Assembly: GCA_002254335.1 (NCBI GenBank)
Contig: NIVA01000163.1
Location: 1 to 7,349, forward strand
Length of the DNA: 7,349 bases
Reading direction: 5' to 3'
Source: Bacteroidetes bacterium 4572_114
Lineage (GTDB): Bacteria; Bacteroidota; Bacteroidia; Bacteroidales; 4484-276
The stretch's first letter is position 1. Every line of letters begins with the position of its first letter. Made by a program: the position numbers and the translations under genes. Below are positions 1-4,983 of the stretch, piece by piece. The notes beneath the pieces were generated by a model, which searched no databases, was not told the DNA's origin, and saw nothing but the letters and a program-made list of their open reading frames with translations.

Positions 1-641
1 TCTTTTGCAAATTCATCCAACAAAGCGGGATCAGTGTTCAGCAGGGCAGGACTGTCAACAAGGCTGCTATCCTCAATATTTTCCGTATTCCAAATGTCGT
101 TAAATGAACTTACATCTGCAACACAGGCATCCTCCCCTATCCCCTCCCTGAAAATCCCGCACAGGGAGAGTGTATTCCTTAAACTTTCGTTGAAAGACGA
201 CAGGATTTTAACTTTAAGTGAAGCTTGCAAACCAAGGCCTTTCACCGAGTTGTTGTACCAATAATCAATCTCAGTAAATAAATTGAACAAAGTTGTAAAC
301 TGATCCCTGACCCCACCATGTTTTTTAAGAATATCCTCAGAAGTTGTTTTTTGATAAGCAAGGTCAAACGTGGCTTTCAGTCCGTCGTGATCTTTTGTAA
401 GAATAATAGAAACTAAGGTGCTGATATCATTTTCGATAAAAAGGGACCAGTCGCCATCTCTTTCGTTTGAACTATTATGATAGCGGATGAGTTTTGCAAA
501 TTCACGGGCATACATCAACAGGTCGTCAATCTCCCTTTCGTCCACCGAAACATAAGAAGGGTGTAGGGCACGGACCAATCGTTGGTTTTGATTTGTACCA
601 TCGCGTTGCAATGGATTCAGTATTATGCACTTCTTTTTCAT
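1..641 (-). CDS. Large baseplate J-like protein of a contractile injection system, N-terminal part
   Basis: The frame is open for 213 codons from an ATG at 641 to the left edge, so the C-terminal part lies outside the window. The N-terminus begins MKKKCIILNPLQRDG and continues with TNQNQRLVRALHPSYVSVDE at about residues 16-35 and DGDWSLFIENDIS at 62-74. This resembles the N-terminus of the big baseplate proteins (Afp11/Pvc11 or gp6/J-like) that follow gp25 in Bacteroidota eCIS loci; they build the wedge around the spike hub. The family's core domain is not in view, so the call rests on the N-terminal pattern and gene order. ATG 641 is the only ATG in frame after the upstream stop TGA (668-666), so the start is well fixed. 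It lies inside the last copy of a 14-bp tandem repeat and overlaps the stop of a five-codon mini-ORF. No signal peptide or membrane segment is seen, as expected for a particle component assembled in the cytoplasm. Confidence 0.75.
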   Translation of the reverse strand, partial: MKKKCIILNPLQRDGTNQNQRLVRALHPSYVSVDEREIDDLLMYAREFAKLIRYHNSSNERDGDWSLFIENDISTLVSIILTKDHDGLKATFDLAYQKTTSEDILKKHGGVRDQFTTLFNLFTEIDYWYNNSVKGLGLQASLKVKILSSFNESLRNTLSLCGIFREGIGEDACVADVSSFNDIWNTENIEDSSLVDSPALLNTDPALLDEFAK

Positions 642-720
642 TGTTCTGTGTTCATTGTTCCGTGTTCATTGTTCCGTGTTCATTGTTCCGTGTTCATTGT
701 TCCGTGTTCATTGTTCTGTA
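637..720. repeat. 14-bp minisatellite, six tandem copies, covering the start of the baseplate gene
   Basis: Six consecutive units of TTCATTGTTCYGTG (plus strand) run from 637 to 720. The four middle copies (651-706) are identical. The two outer copies have T instead of C at position 11, and the last copy ends in A. On the minus strand each unit reads CACRGAACAATGAA (TACAGAACAATGAA in the outermost copy) and holds one ATG (711, 697, 683, 669, 655, 641). Each of the first five ATGs opens the mini-ORF MNTEQ-stop, and each stop overlaps the next ATG as ATGA. The last ATG (641) is the start of the baseplate gene. The array could vary in copy number by slippage. A role in translation is only inference. 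Confidence 0.9.
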
Positions 721-920
721 CGCTTCCGGCTTCTGTCTTAAGACCTGGAAGGTTTTGTTTTAAAGGGAAAACTGTGTTTGCAAGAAAGATACTTCTTTCT
801 ATCAGCCAAACCTTCCAGGTCTCTTCTCCACTCTCCGCGCTCCGATCTATGTTCTCTGCCCTCAATAATTAACACCTCATAATTCATAATTTTTCAAATA
901 CATTTACTTTTAAAATAAAC
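642..920. other. Intergenic gap between gp25-like and baseplate J-like genes
   Basis: These 279 bases contain no convincing gene. They hold the 14-bp minisatellite, the 15-bp inverted repeat and, at 877-890, a 7-bp tandem pair TCATAAT, followed by AT-rich sequence up to the gp25 stop. Short open frames on both strands here merely read through repeats and have no family-like composition. This is the largest gap in the left half of the cluster and a plausible place for a secondary promoter or RNA-processing site, but I saw no clear Bacteroidota promoter (TTTG, then TAnnTTTG about 20 bp on). Confidence 0.6.
741..822. repeat. 15-bp perfect inverted repeat with nested hairpin in the gap upstream of the baseplate gene
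   Basis: The arms AGACCTGGAAGGTTT (741-755) and AAACCTTCCAGGTCT (808-822) are perfect reverse complements separated by 52 bp. Inside the loop is a second small hairpin: AGAAAGA (783-789) and TCTTTCT (794-800) around a 4-nt loop. The element sits between the gp25-like gene and the baseplate gene and could fold in the shared transcript. It looks like the short dispersed intergenic repeats of Bacteroidota genomes, but that cannot be tested with one copy. There is no T-run directly after the minus-strand stem, so it is not called a terminator. Confidence 0.7.
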
Positions 921-1328
921 TTAAACTTCTGTTCCTTCTGTCTTATAAAATGGATAGACGTAATTAAACCTTGTGTTTGTTACGGCTATGGTATAGTCGA
1001 TGGTGATCTCGAGTTTTCCTTCGGTGTGGATTGGTTCCAGTGAGACATCGTTGACAATAATCCTCGGCTCGAAATACAGGATGGCAGTTTCGATCAATTC
1101 CCTGACATAAGTAATAAGGGTCGAATCGAGCGGTTCGAAGATCAGCCTGTCGAGGTTGCAACCATACTTAGGTTGCATGATCCTTTCACCTACGTGGGTG
1201 CTTAATAAAATTTCCAGGCTTTGTTCGATATCATCCCTGCCCGATGCCATTTCCAGTTTCCGGTCGGTTTTTCTGAAAGTCGGGGGGAAACCCCAGCCTG
1301 TTCCTATGAATTGATGATCTGATTCCAT
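921..1328 (-). CDS. gp25-like baseplate wedge protein (GPW/gp25 family)
   Basis: This 135-residue protein matches the size and pattern of the GPW/gp25 family (T4 gp25, Afp9/Pvc9, TssE). gp25 proteins sit in the inner baseplate, contact the first sheath ring and help start sheath assembly. Visible marks are FIGTGWGFPP near the N-terminus (7-16), an LSTHVGERIMQPKYG block at 42-56 carrying the family's conserved GER (47-49) and PKYG, and LIFEP at 62-66. The C-terminal half alternates strands, with EITIDYTI near 107-114. The open frame extends 19 codons further upstream, but that part overlaps the PAAR gene and reads unlike the family, so the ATG at 1328 was chosen. It lies 2 nt after the PAAR stop, which implies translational coupling. 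The downstream neighbour is the large baseplate protein after a 279-bp gap. Confidence 0.92.
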   Translation of the reverse strand: MESDHQFIGTGWGFPPTFRKTDRKLEMASGRDDIEQSLEILLSTHVGERIMQPKYGCNLDRLIFEPLDSTLITYVRELIETAILYFEPRIIVNDVSLEPIHTEGKLEITIDYTIAVTNTRFNYVYPFYKTEGTEV

Positions 1329-1330
1329 AA

Positions 1331-1609
1331 TTATCCAATTATTACTGTGGGGGCGCCAACTGCGGCAGATGCGCCACAAATACATACATCGCCCACACGG
1401 AGTGCCGGCTTGCCGCCGATTAGCACAGTTGCGCTTCCCATTGGGAAAGGGCTTACCGTTGGCTGATGGCCAACTGGAGGCAAAGCACAGACATGGTTAT
1501 CGGTTGCCACTGCTGCGGGCATTCCTGCGATCAATACAGTAGGAACCCCCGGCCCTATGATAGTACCGCCATGTGTTGAAATATCAGTTACCCTTGCTGC
1601 TGCCGGCAT
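1331..1609 (-). CDS. PAAR-domain spike tip protein
   Basis: The 92-residue protein is a single PAAR domain. This is the metal-binding conical cap that sits on the blunt end of the VgrG/gp5 beta-helix and sharpens the spike (Afp10-like in eCIS). It starts MPAAARVTDIS and has two PAAR-type repeats: PGVPTVLIAGMPAA (20-33) and GSATVLIGGKPALRVGD (58-74). Candidate zinc ligands are His13, His39, His48 and Cys76 or Cys78; the CIC motif (76-78) gives a choice of cysteine. There is no C-terminal extension, so it carries no fused effector. It starts 8 nt after the VgrG stop and ends 2 nt before the gp25 start. The PAAR gene precedes the gp25 gene here, the reverse of the afp9-afp10 order as I recall it. 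The frame is intact although its partner gene is broken. Confidence 0.93.
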   Translation of the reverse strand: MPAAARVTDISTHGGTIIGPGVPTVLIAGMPAAVATDNHVCALPPVGHQPTVSPFPMGSATVLIGGKPALRVGDVCICGASAAVGAPTVIIG

Positions 1610-1617
1610 ATTTTTTT

Positions 1618-3039
1618 CTAATTAATTTGTACGATCGATCCTTTAACAATGGCTGTTGCACTGGTGGATAATTCCGCTCCGGCACCACCCTCTGCTTTGA
1701 AGTTGGAACTTGCTTTCAGGTTTAGGTTTGTTCCTTCGATGGTGATATCGCCGCCGGCTTTAATATTGATGTCGCTGGCGGATTCCATCAGGATACCGGA
1801 AGAATCCATGGTCAGTTTGTTGTTATTCTCATCTACGATTTCCACTTTCCCTTCATCATCGCTGAAAGTCATAATATTCCCGTTGGGTGTTTCAATTTGA
1901 ATGACTTTTTTATCATCGTCGAACATTAGTTTCATTTCGCTGCGGGTAACAAATCCCTTTTCGTGATTGTCATCGCCCGGCGTAACAGGAGCTGGTTTTG
2001 CGCTGCTGTTCATCATGCCAAGAATTACAGGATTGCGTGGGTCATCGTTAAAGAAGCCAAGCACAACTTCATCGCCAATTTCGGGCATGAAGAAAGACCC
2101 TCTGTTATTTCCAGCATCAAGTAAGGCTATCCTGGCCCACACCCCTTCGGACTGATCCCAACACCAATATTCGTGATCCAGTTTTCAGCATTAATTTCGT
2201 GCCTTACCGAGGATACAAAAGCAGTACCGTTGAAGCGGCCGCCCATGCCATTCAATTCCACAAGGTTGCCGGGCTTAACATTTCCAACCCCCTGAATTTG
2301 TACCCTGCCTTTTATTTTGGAAAGTTTGCTCTTTGAAATCCGGGCATTGGCCCAATCCTGCAACTCCACATCTTTAATGCTACCACCATGTGCCAACGAA
2401 AAGTTTTCGAGGCCGATAATTTCGGAAAGTCCATCTGGATCGATATTGCCCGGCAAGGCCCCTGTAAAAGCTTCTGATTCCGACTCGATGATTTCCTGGC
2501 TGGAACCATCCCACGATGTGGCCTTTACGGAAGCAAACTGGCCGCGGGCATCCATTTCGGTTTCGATGGGCAACCGTTGTAGGTTCAATATTTTTATCAA
2601 GACCAATAGCTGAGGCAATCTCTTCGATGATCTCACTATCCTTCGATTCATAATAATATTTACTCTTGCGGCCAACGGTGAGCTTTACTGCCTCATCCCG
2701 ACATTCCACCTGAAATACCGAAGGCTTGTCTTTGCGTGCTTTCACACTGTTTTTCACAACAATCCCTTTAAAGATAACCTCCTCGTCCGAATGGTACCCG
2801 GCATGTATTTCTATTTGTCTGCCCGGGATAAACTCGTCGGAATTACTAATCGGAAAATCTTCCTGTGCAGGGTCGCCATCTTTAAAAGTGATTTGCGCCG
2901 AGCTAATTCGATTGGCTTGTTTCAACACAACAACAGAAAGTACCTGGTAAGTTTCACTCACCTGGTTACCTTCCGAAAGGATTTTAAAAGAGGGCTTGTC
3001 GGAAGGTGCTGATGTTGGTATTTGTCGGTCTTCGGGCAT
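1618..3039 (-). pseudogene. VgrG-like spike/hub gene, disrupted: three reading frames and two apparent internal deletions
   Basis: Three consecutive frames encode one VgrG (gp27-gp5 fusion, Afp8/Pvc8-like), the trimeric hub and needle under the tube. Segment 1 (3039 to about 2572) carries the gp27-like N-terminus, with GRQIEIHAGY near residues 73-82 and ending near GLDKNIEPTT. Segment 2 (about 2570 to about 2145) starts at PIETEMDARGQFASVKATSW and ends NWITNIGVGISPK. Segment 3 (about 2151 to 1618) has SEGVWARIALLDAG, MPEIGDEVVLGF and DDPRNPVILGMM (OB-fold end), then a repetitive beta-helix needle. About 475 residues remain against the roughly 580-600 I expect. Missing are the stretch around the usual DWDF motif and the linker plus start of the OB fold. 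The start ATG overlaps the preceding stop as TAATG. If the sequence is correct, no full-length hub is made from this copy; an assembly error is the main alternative. Confidence 0.85.
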
Positions 3040-3710
3040 TATTTTTCGATGTTTTTAACCGGTGGAAAACTCAATTCTGTTCCTGTGGCCAGGCTCCTGA
3101 AATGTTTTAACTTGTTGGCCCCGGCCATTTGAAAATAGTAAGACGGATCGCCATAAATCTGAAATGCCATCGATGGCAATGTGGTTTTGTCCTTTACCAT
3201 TCTAACATGCGTAAGGTCGGGCGAACTTTTGCGCTCTTTGGCCACGCGAAGGGTTTCTTCGATATTTTCGGAAAATACCGCCTTTACCTTTGCACGCAAT
3301 GGATCACCGTTGGATTTGAATAAATTATAGGTAATCTCCGCTGATTTCAAAACACATTTTACCGAAAGTTTGCCCCAGGATAATAAGAGGTAAAACGGGC
3401 GGTGGATTTCCCCATCATGCTTTCCGGTAACTTTGAGGAAATGTTCGACCTCTTTGTGCACATCTGTCTCTTTGACAACAGCACCTGTTCCATCAAAAAC
3501 CAGTTCGAAGGTATAATCCTGTGGCTTGATCTTACCAAAAACCTGTGGACTACCTGTTGTTCCCGCGCCCTGTTCATCCTGGTATTCCAGTTCATACTTT
3601 TGGGTATAAGATGTAGGATTGAACATCACGGTAAACGTCTCCACCGCGCTATCAGAATAATCCGCCTGGCGGTGCGCTTCGATGATCATCTTTTTCAATG
3701 GTCCTGCCAT
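3039..3710 (-). CDS. LysM-containing CIS tube/hub adaptor protein (Afp7/Pvc7-like)
   Basis: This 223-residue protein has the two-part build of eCIS tube-associated LysM proteins. The N-terminal contractile-injection-system tube domain (about 1-165) contains FNPTSY (30-35) and a beta-rich core with YTFELVFDGTG near 66-76 and FYLLLSWG near 106-113. The C-terminal LysM-like domain (about 168-219) has HVRMVKDKTTLPSMAFQIYG, then NKLKHFRSLATGTELSFPP. In Afp/PVC the equivalent protein lies between the first tube ring and the spike hub; that role is inferred here from family and position. In particles the LysM fold serves assembly rather than peptidoglycan degradation. The ATG at 3710 directly follows the stop of the small upstream gene with no gap, and its stop overlaps the VgrG start as TAATG, so the three are probably translationally coupled. 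The gene appears complete. Confidence 0.9.
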   Translation of the reverse strand: MAGPLKKMIIEAHRQADYSDSAVETFTVMFNPTSYTQKYELEYQDEQGAGTTGSPQVFGKIKPQDYTFELVFDGTGAVVKETDVHKEVEHFLKVTGKHDGEIHRPFYLLLSWGKLSVKCVLKSAEITYNLFKSNGDPLRAKVKAVFSENIEETLRVAKERKSSPDLTHVRMVKDKTTLPSMAFQIYGDPSYYFQMAGANKLKHFRSLATGTELSFPPVKNIEK

Positions 3711-3872
3711 TTATCGCTCCTTTCTTTCTTTCAGAATCTCCAAAACCTGTTCTACGCACTCCTGAATGATCAACTGCTTTTGCTTTTTATCGAGCTTTGC
3801 AGAGTTTCCGGCAACACCTTGTTGGTCGTTAATTTGAGCTTTTATTATTAGCTCTCTAATTTCGATTGGCAT
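3711..3872 (-). CDS. Small DUF5908-like protein (Afp6/Pvc6 position)
   Basis: This gene encodes 53 residues. It begins MPIEIRELIIKAQIN, continues with a lysine/glutamine-rich middle (KLDKKQKQ, 27-34), and ends in an amphipathic helix IIQECVEQVLEILKERKER (35-53). The start MPIEIREL and the C-terminal helix are what I know of DUF5908 proteins, small conserved members of Bacteroidota eCIS operons. The slot between the second tube gene and the LysM gene matches afp6 in the antifeeding-prophage locus. Its biochemical role is not established as far as I know; a helper in tube-initiator or baseplate assembly is a guess. The start is 3 nt after the tube gene's stop, and its TAA abuts the next ATG directly, so expression is almost certainly tied to its neighbours. 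It is short enough to be missed by length cut-offs. Confidence 0.88.
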   Translation of the reverse strand: MPIEIRELIIKAQINDQQGVAGNSAKLDKKQKQLIIQECVEQVLEILKERKER

Positions 3873-3875
3873 AGT

Positions 3876-4313
3876 TTATAGTTTTCGCATGATTCGATAA
3901 GTAAGTTCCATCGACTCTATTACCAGTGCATTATCCTGTGCTTTAAAATCGGAAACTGACCATTTTACAGGCCAGGCCCCAAAGAATTTCCAACTGGCAA
4001 GGGTGGCATGTTCTTCATTCAGGAGTACTACAACAACATCGGTGGGCTGAAATTTAAACAACTCAATTGCATCCCTGCACCACTTTAAAACCCTGGAATC
4101 CACATTTAAGCCCCTCTTCAACACAAGGTTGTTGAACTTGATGCCTGTGGGCAATTTGTATGTTACATCGGCACCACCCTCCTTCAAATCTTCGGTAACA
4201 ACTTCGGCACCAATGCCCGTAACCTCCTGAAAACGATTGTCGCCCCCCGGCAAACCGAGGCCAAAATCCACCAAAAAATGGAAACTGACCGGTATGTTAT
4301 GTACATCTTCCAT
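3876..4313 (-). CDS. Tail tube protein, second paralogue (gp19/Afp5-like, probable tube initiator)
   Basis: This 145-residue protein belongs to the T4 gp19-type tube family (Hcp-like fold), whose hexameric rings stack into the inner tube. Family marks are FHFLVDF at 11-17, FQEVTGI at 28-34, NLVLKRG at 62-68, VVVLLNEEHA near 94-103, and WKFFGAWPVKWSVSDFKA, which matches the WKVINAWPTKI block of the first tube protein. It differs from that paralogue by a longer N-terminus and a GLGLPGGDN loop (18-26) where the other has the short GGTQIG. It sits directly before the DUF5908-like and LysM genes, the place of afp5/pvc5, whose product forms the first ring on the hub. I therefore infer that it is the tube initiator. 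The start ATG is 196 bp downstream of the first tube gene, so it may be expressed at a different level. Confidence 0.9.
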   Translation of the reverse strand: MEDVHNIPVSFHFLVDFGLGLPGGDNRFQEVTGIGAEVVTEDLKEGGADVTYKLPTGIKFNNLVLKRGLNVDSRVLKWCRDAIELFKFQPTDVVVVLLNEEHATLASWKFFGAWPVKWSVSDFKAQDNALVIESMELTYRIMRKL

Positions 4314-4374
4314 AGAACCAATTTATTGTCCACTCATTAAGTCAAATGTTGTTATTGATCAAACACCAAATAGC

Positions 4375-4410
4375 AAATCTTAAAAATCAAATAAATCTCA
4401 AAAATCAAAT
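4375..4410. repeat. 18-bp tandem duplication
   Basis: Two directly adjacent copies of AAATCTYAAAAATCAAAT (4375-4392 and 4393-4410) differ at one base (T then C). AT-rich and noncoding, it lies between the tube genes. It looks like simple slippage; no function is implied. Confidence 0.8.
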
Positions 4411-4441
4411 TTCAAAAGTCTAAAACAGTTTTGAATATTGT

Positions 4442-4470
4442 CCCGAACCCCAATAGCTATCGGGGTCGGG
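4442..4470 (-). terminator. GC-rich hairpin between the tube genes (possible attenuator or processing stem)
   Basis: The arms CCCGAACCCC (4442-4451) and GGGGTCGGG (4462-4470) pair except for one bulged A, and the loop region contains the palindrome ATAGCTAT. The resulting stem is strong in an otherwise AT-rich gap. On the minus strand it lies about 40 nt after the first tube gene's stop and is followed by ACAATATTC rather than a T-run, so it does not look like a classical intrinsic terminator. It could act as a weak attenuator or protect the 3' end of upstream mRNA. The GATAGCTAT core is familiar to me from dispersed intergenic repeats of Bacteroidota, so it may be a mobile repeat copy. Confidence 0.45.
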
Positions 4471-4509
4471 ATTGACGCTTGAGTTTTGCCATTTCACAAA
4501 CAACACTGA

Positions 4510-4938
4510 TCATTCGTTGTCGATCCTTATCCCCTCATGGGCGATCTCTACCTGCTCGATGGCTACCTCGTTGCCATTGGCCTTAAGATCGGGTGAAGTA
4601 ATTTTGGTAGGCCATGCATTGATAACCTTCCACACCATTACCGGATTGTGTTCTTCGTCGAGCAGGCTGATGGTGACATCCCTTCTTTCGGGCTTGTTCA
4701 TTTTAATCTCGTTGTACCAGGCGTAAAACTCGTTGTCGCCCTTGAAAACACCCCGCTTTAGGGTGATGTTGCCATATTTTTTCAGCCCCGGCATTTTAAT
4801 TACTGAATACTCGGGACTTAGTCCGTCGCGGTATTCGATGGGCTGAACCTCTATATTCAACCCGGTCACTTCGGAGAATCCTATTTGGGTCCCGCCCCAT
4901 TCAACCCGGAAGTGAAAAACTGTCATTGGGTAAGCCAT
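4510..4938 (-). CDS. Tail tube protein, first paralogue (gp19/Afp1-like, probable main tube subunit)
   Basis: This 142-residue protein is of the phage T4 gp19/Hcp-like tube family, forming the hexameric rings of the inner tube through which cargo leaves. Visible marks are FHFRVEW (8-14), FSEVTGL (21-27), YGNITLKRGV (55-64), VTISLLDEEHNPVMVWKVIN near 88-107 and a C-terminal EVAIEQVEIAHEGI strand. The length is typical of the family. It follows the sheath gene by 45 AT-rich nt and matches the commonest tube sequence pattern, so I infer that it is the bulk tube subunit, with the second paralogue used for the first ring. The assignment of roles is positional and could be reversed. The start ATG at 4938 gives MAYPMTVFHF, typical for this group. 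The gene is complete, and its stop is followed by a hairpin-containing gap. Confidence 0.92.
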   Translation of the reverse strand: MAYPMTVFHFRVEWGGTQIGFSEVTGLNIEVQPIEYRDGLSPEYSVIKMPGLKKYGNITLKRGVFKGDNEFYAWYNEIKMNKPERRDVTISLLDEEHNPVMVWKVINAWPTKITSPDLKANGNEVAIEQVEIAHEGIRIDNE

Positions 4939-4983
4939 AACTTTATGTTTTTTATTATTTTGCTTTTAATTAATTGATAATGA
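4939..4983 (-). promoter_or_regulatory. AT-rich leader between sheath and first tube gene
   Basis: This 45-nt gap is almost entirely A and T and contains TTAATTAATT-type sequence on the minus strand. There is no Shine-Dalgarno-like GGAGG before the tube ATG, only an A-rich stretch, which fits Bacteroidota, where A-rich unstructured leaders rather than strong SD sites support translation. That makes it a plausible high-level translation leader for an abundant subunit, but this is inference. Confidence 0.35.

Larger units (their letters stand above)
4314..4509. other. Gap between the two tube genes, AT-rich with repeats
   Basis: These 196 bases separate two genes that would otherwise be adjacent in the operon. 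No plausible coding frame is seen. The right part holds a GC-rich hairpin (4442-4470), the middle an 18-bp tandem duplication (4375-4410), and the rest is AT-rich. The other gaps from this second tube gene to gp25 are 8 nt or less, so the region may be a site for transcript processing or differential tube expression, or simply an inserted intergenic repeat. Confidence 0.6.

Noticed and set aside
637..720. CRISPR array
   Set aside because: The units are 14 bp and directly adjacent with no spacers, so this is a minisatellite.
680..865. Minus-strand 61-codon open frame ending in ...GTMNTEQ
   Set aside because: It reads through the inverted repeat and the minisatellite, its composition is not protein-like, and it ends in the repeat-encoded MNTEQ. 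No start site or homology pattern supports it.
494..872. Plus-strand open frames with a repeating FIVPCSLFRVHCSV-type sequence
   Set aside because: They are translations of the 14-bp repeat in overlapping frames, opposite the clear minus-strand baseplate gene and its leader.
1329..1385. Longer gp25 start giving MYLWRICRSW...
   Set aside because: These 19 codons overlap the PAAR gene out of frame and do not resemble the family; the ATG at 1328, 2 nt after the PAAR stop, fits length and context.
2127..3039. Programmed frameshifting in the VgrG gene
   Set aside because: There is no slippery heptamer evident at either joint, and family blocks are missing at both joints, which frameshifting cannot supply.
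3402..3851. Plus-strand 149-codon open frame
   Set aside because: It lies opposite the LysM and DUF5908-like genes, is rich in Cys/Phe/Leu as antisense frames often are, and has no recognisable motif.
4314..4345. Possible Bacteroidota promoter (TTTG, then TAAATTGG) before the second tube gene
   Set aside because: The spacing is 17 bp instead of about 20, the -7 element is imperfect, and it lies only a few bases before the ATG, leaving no room for a leader.
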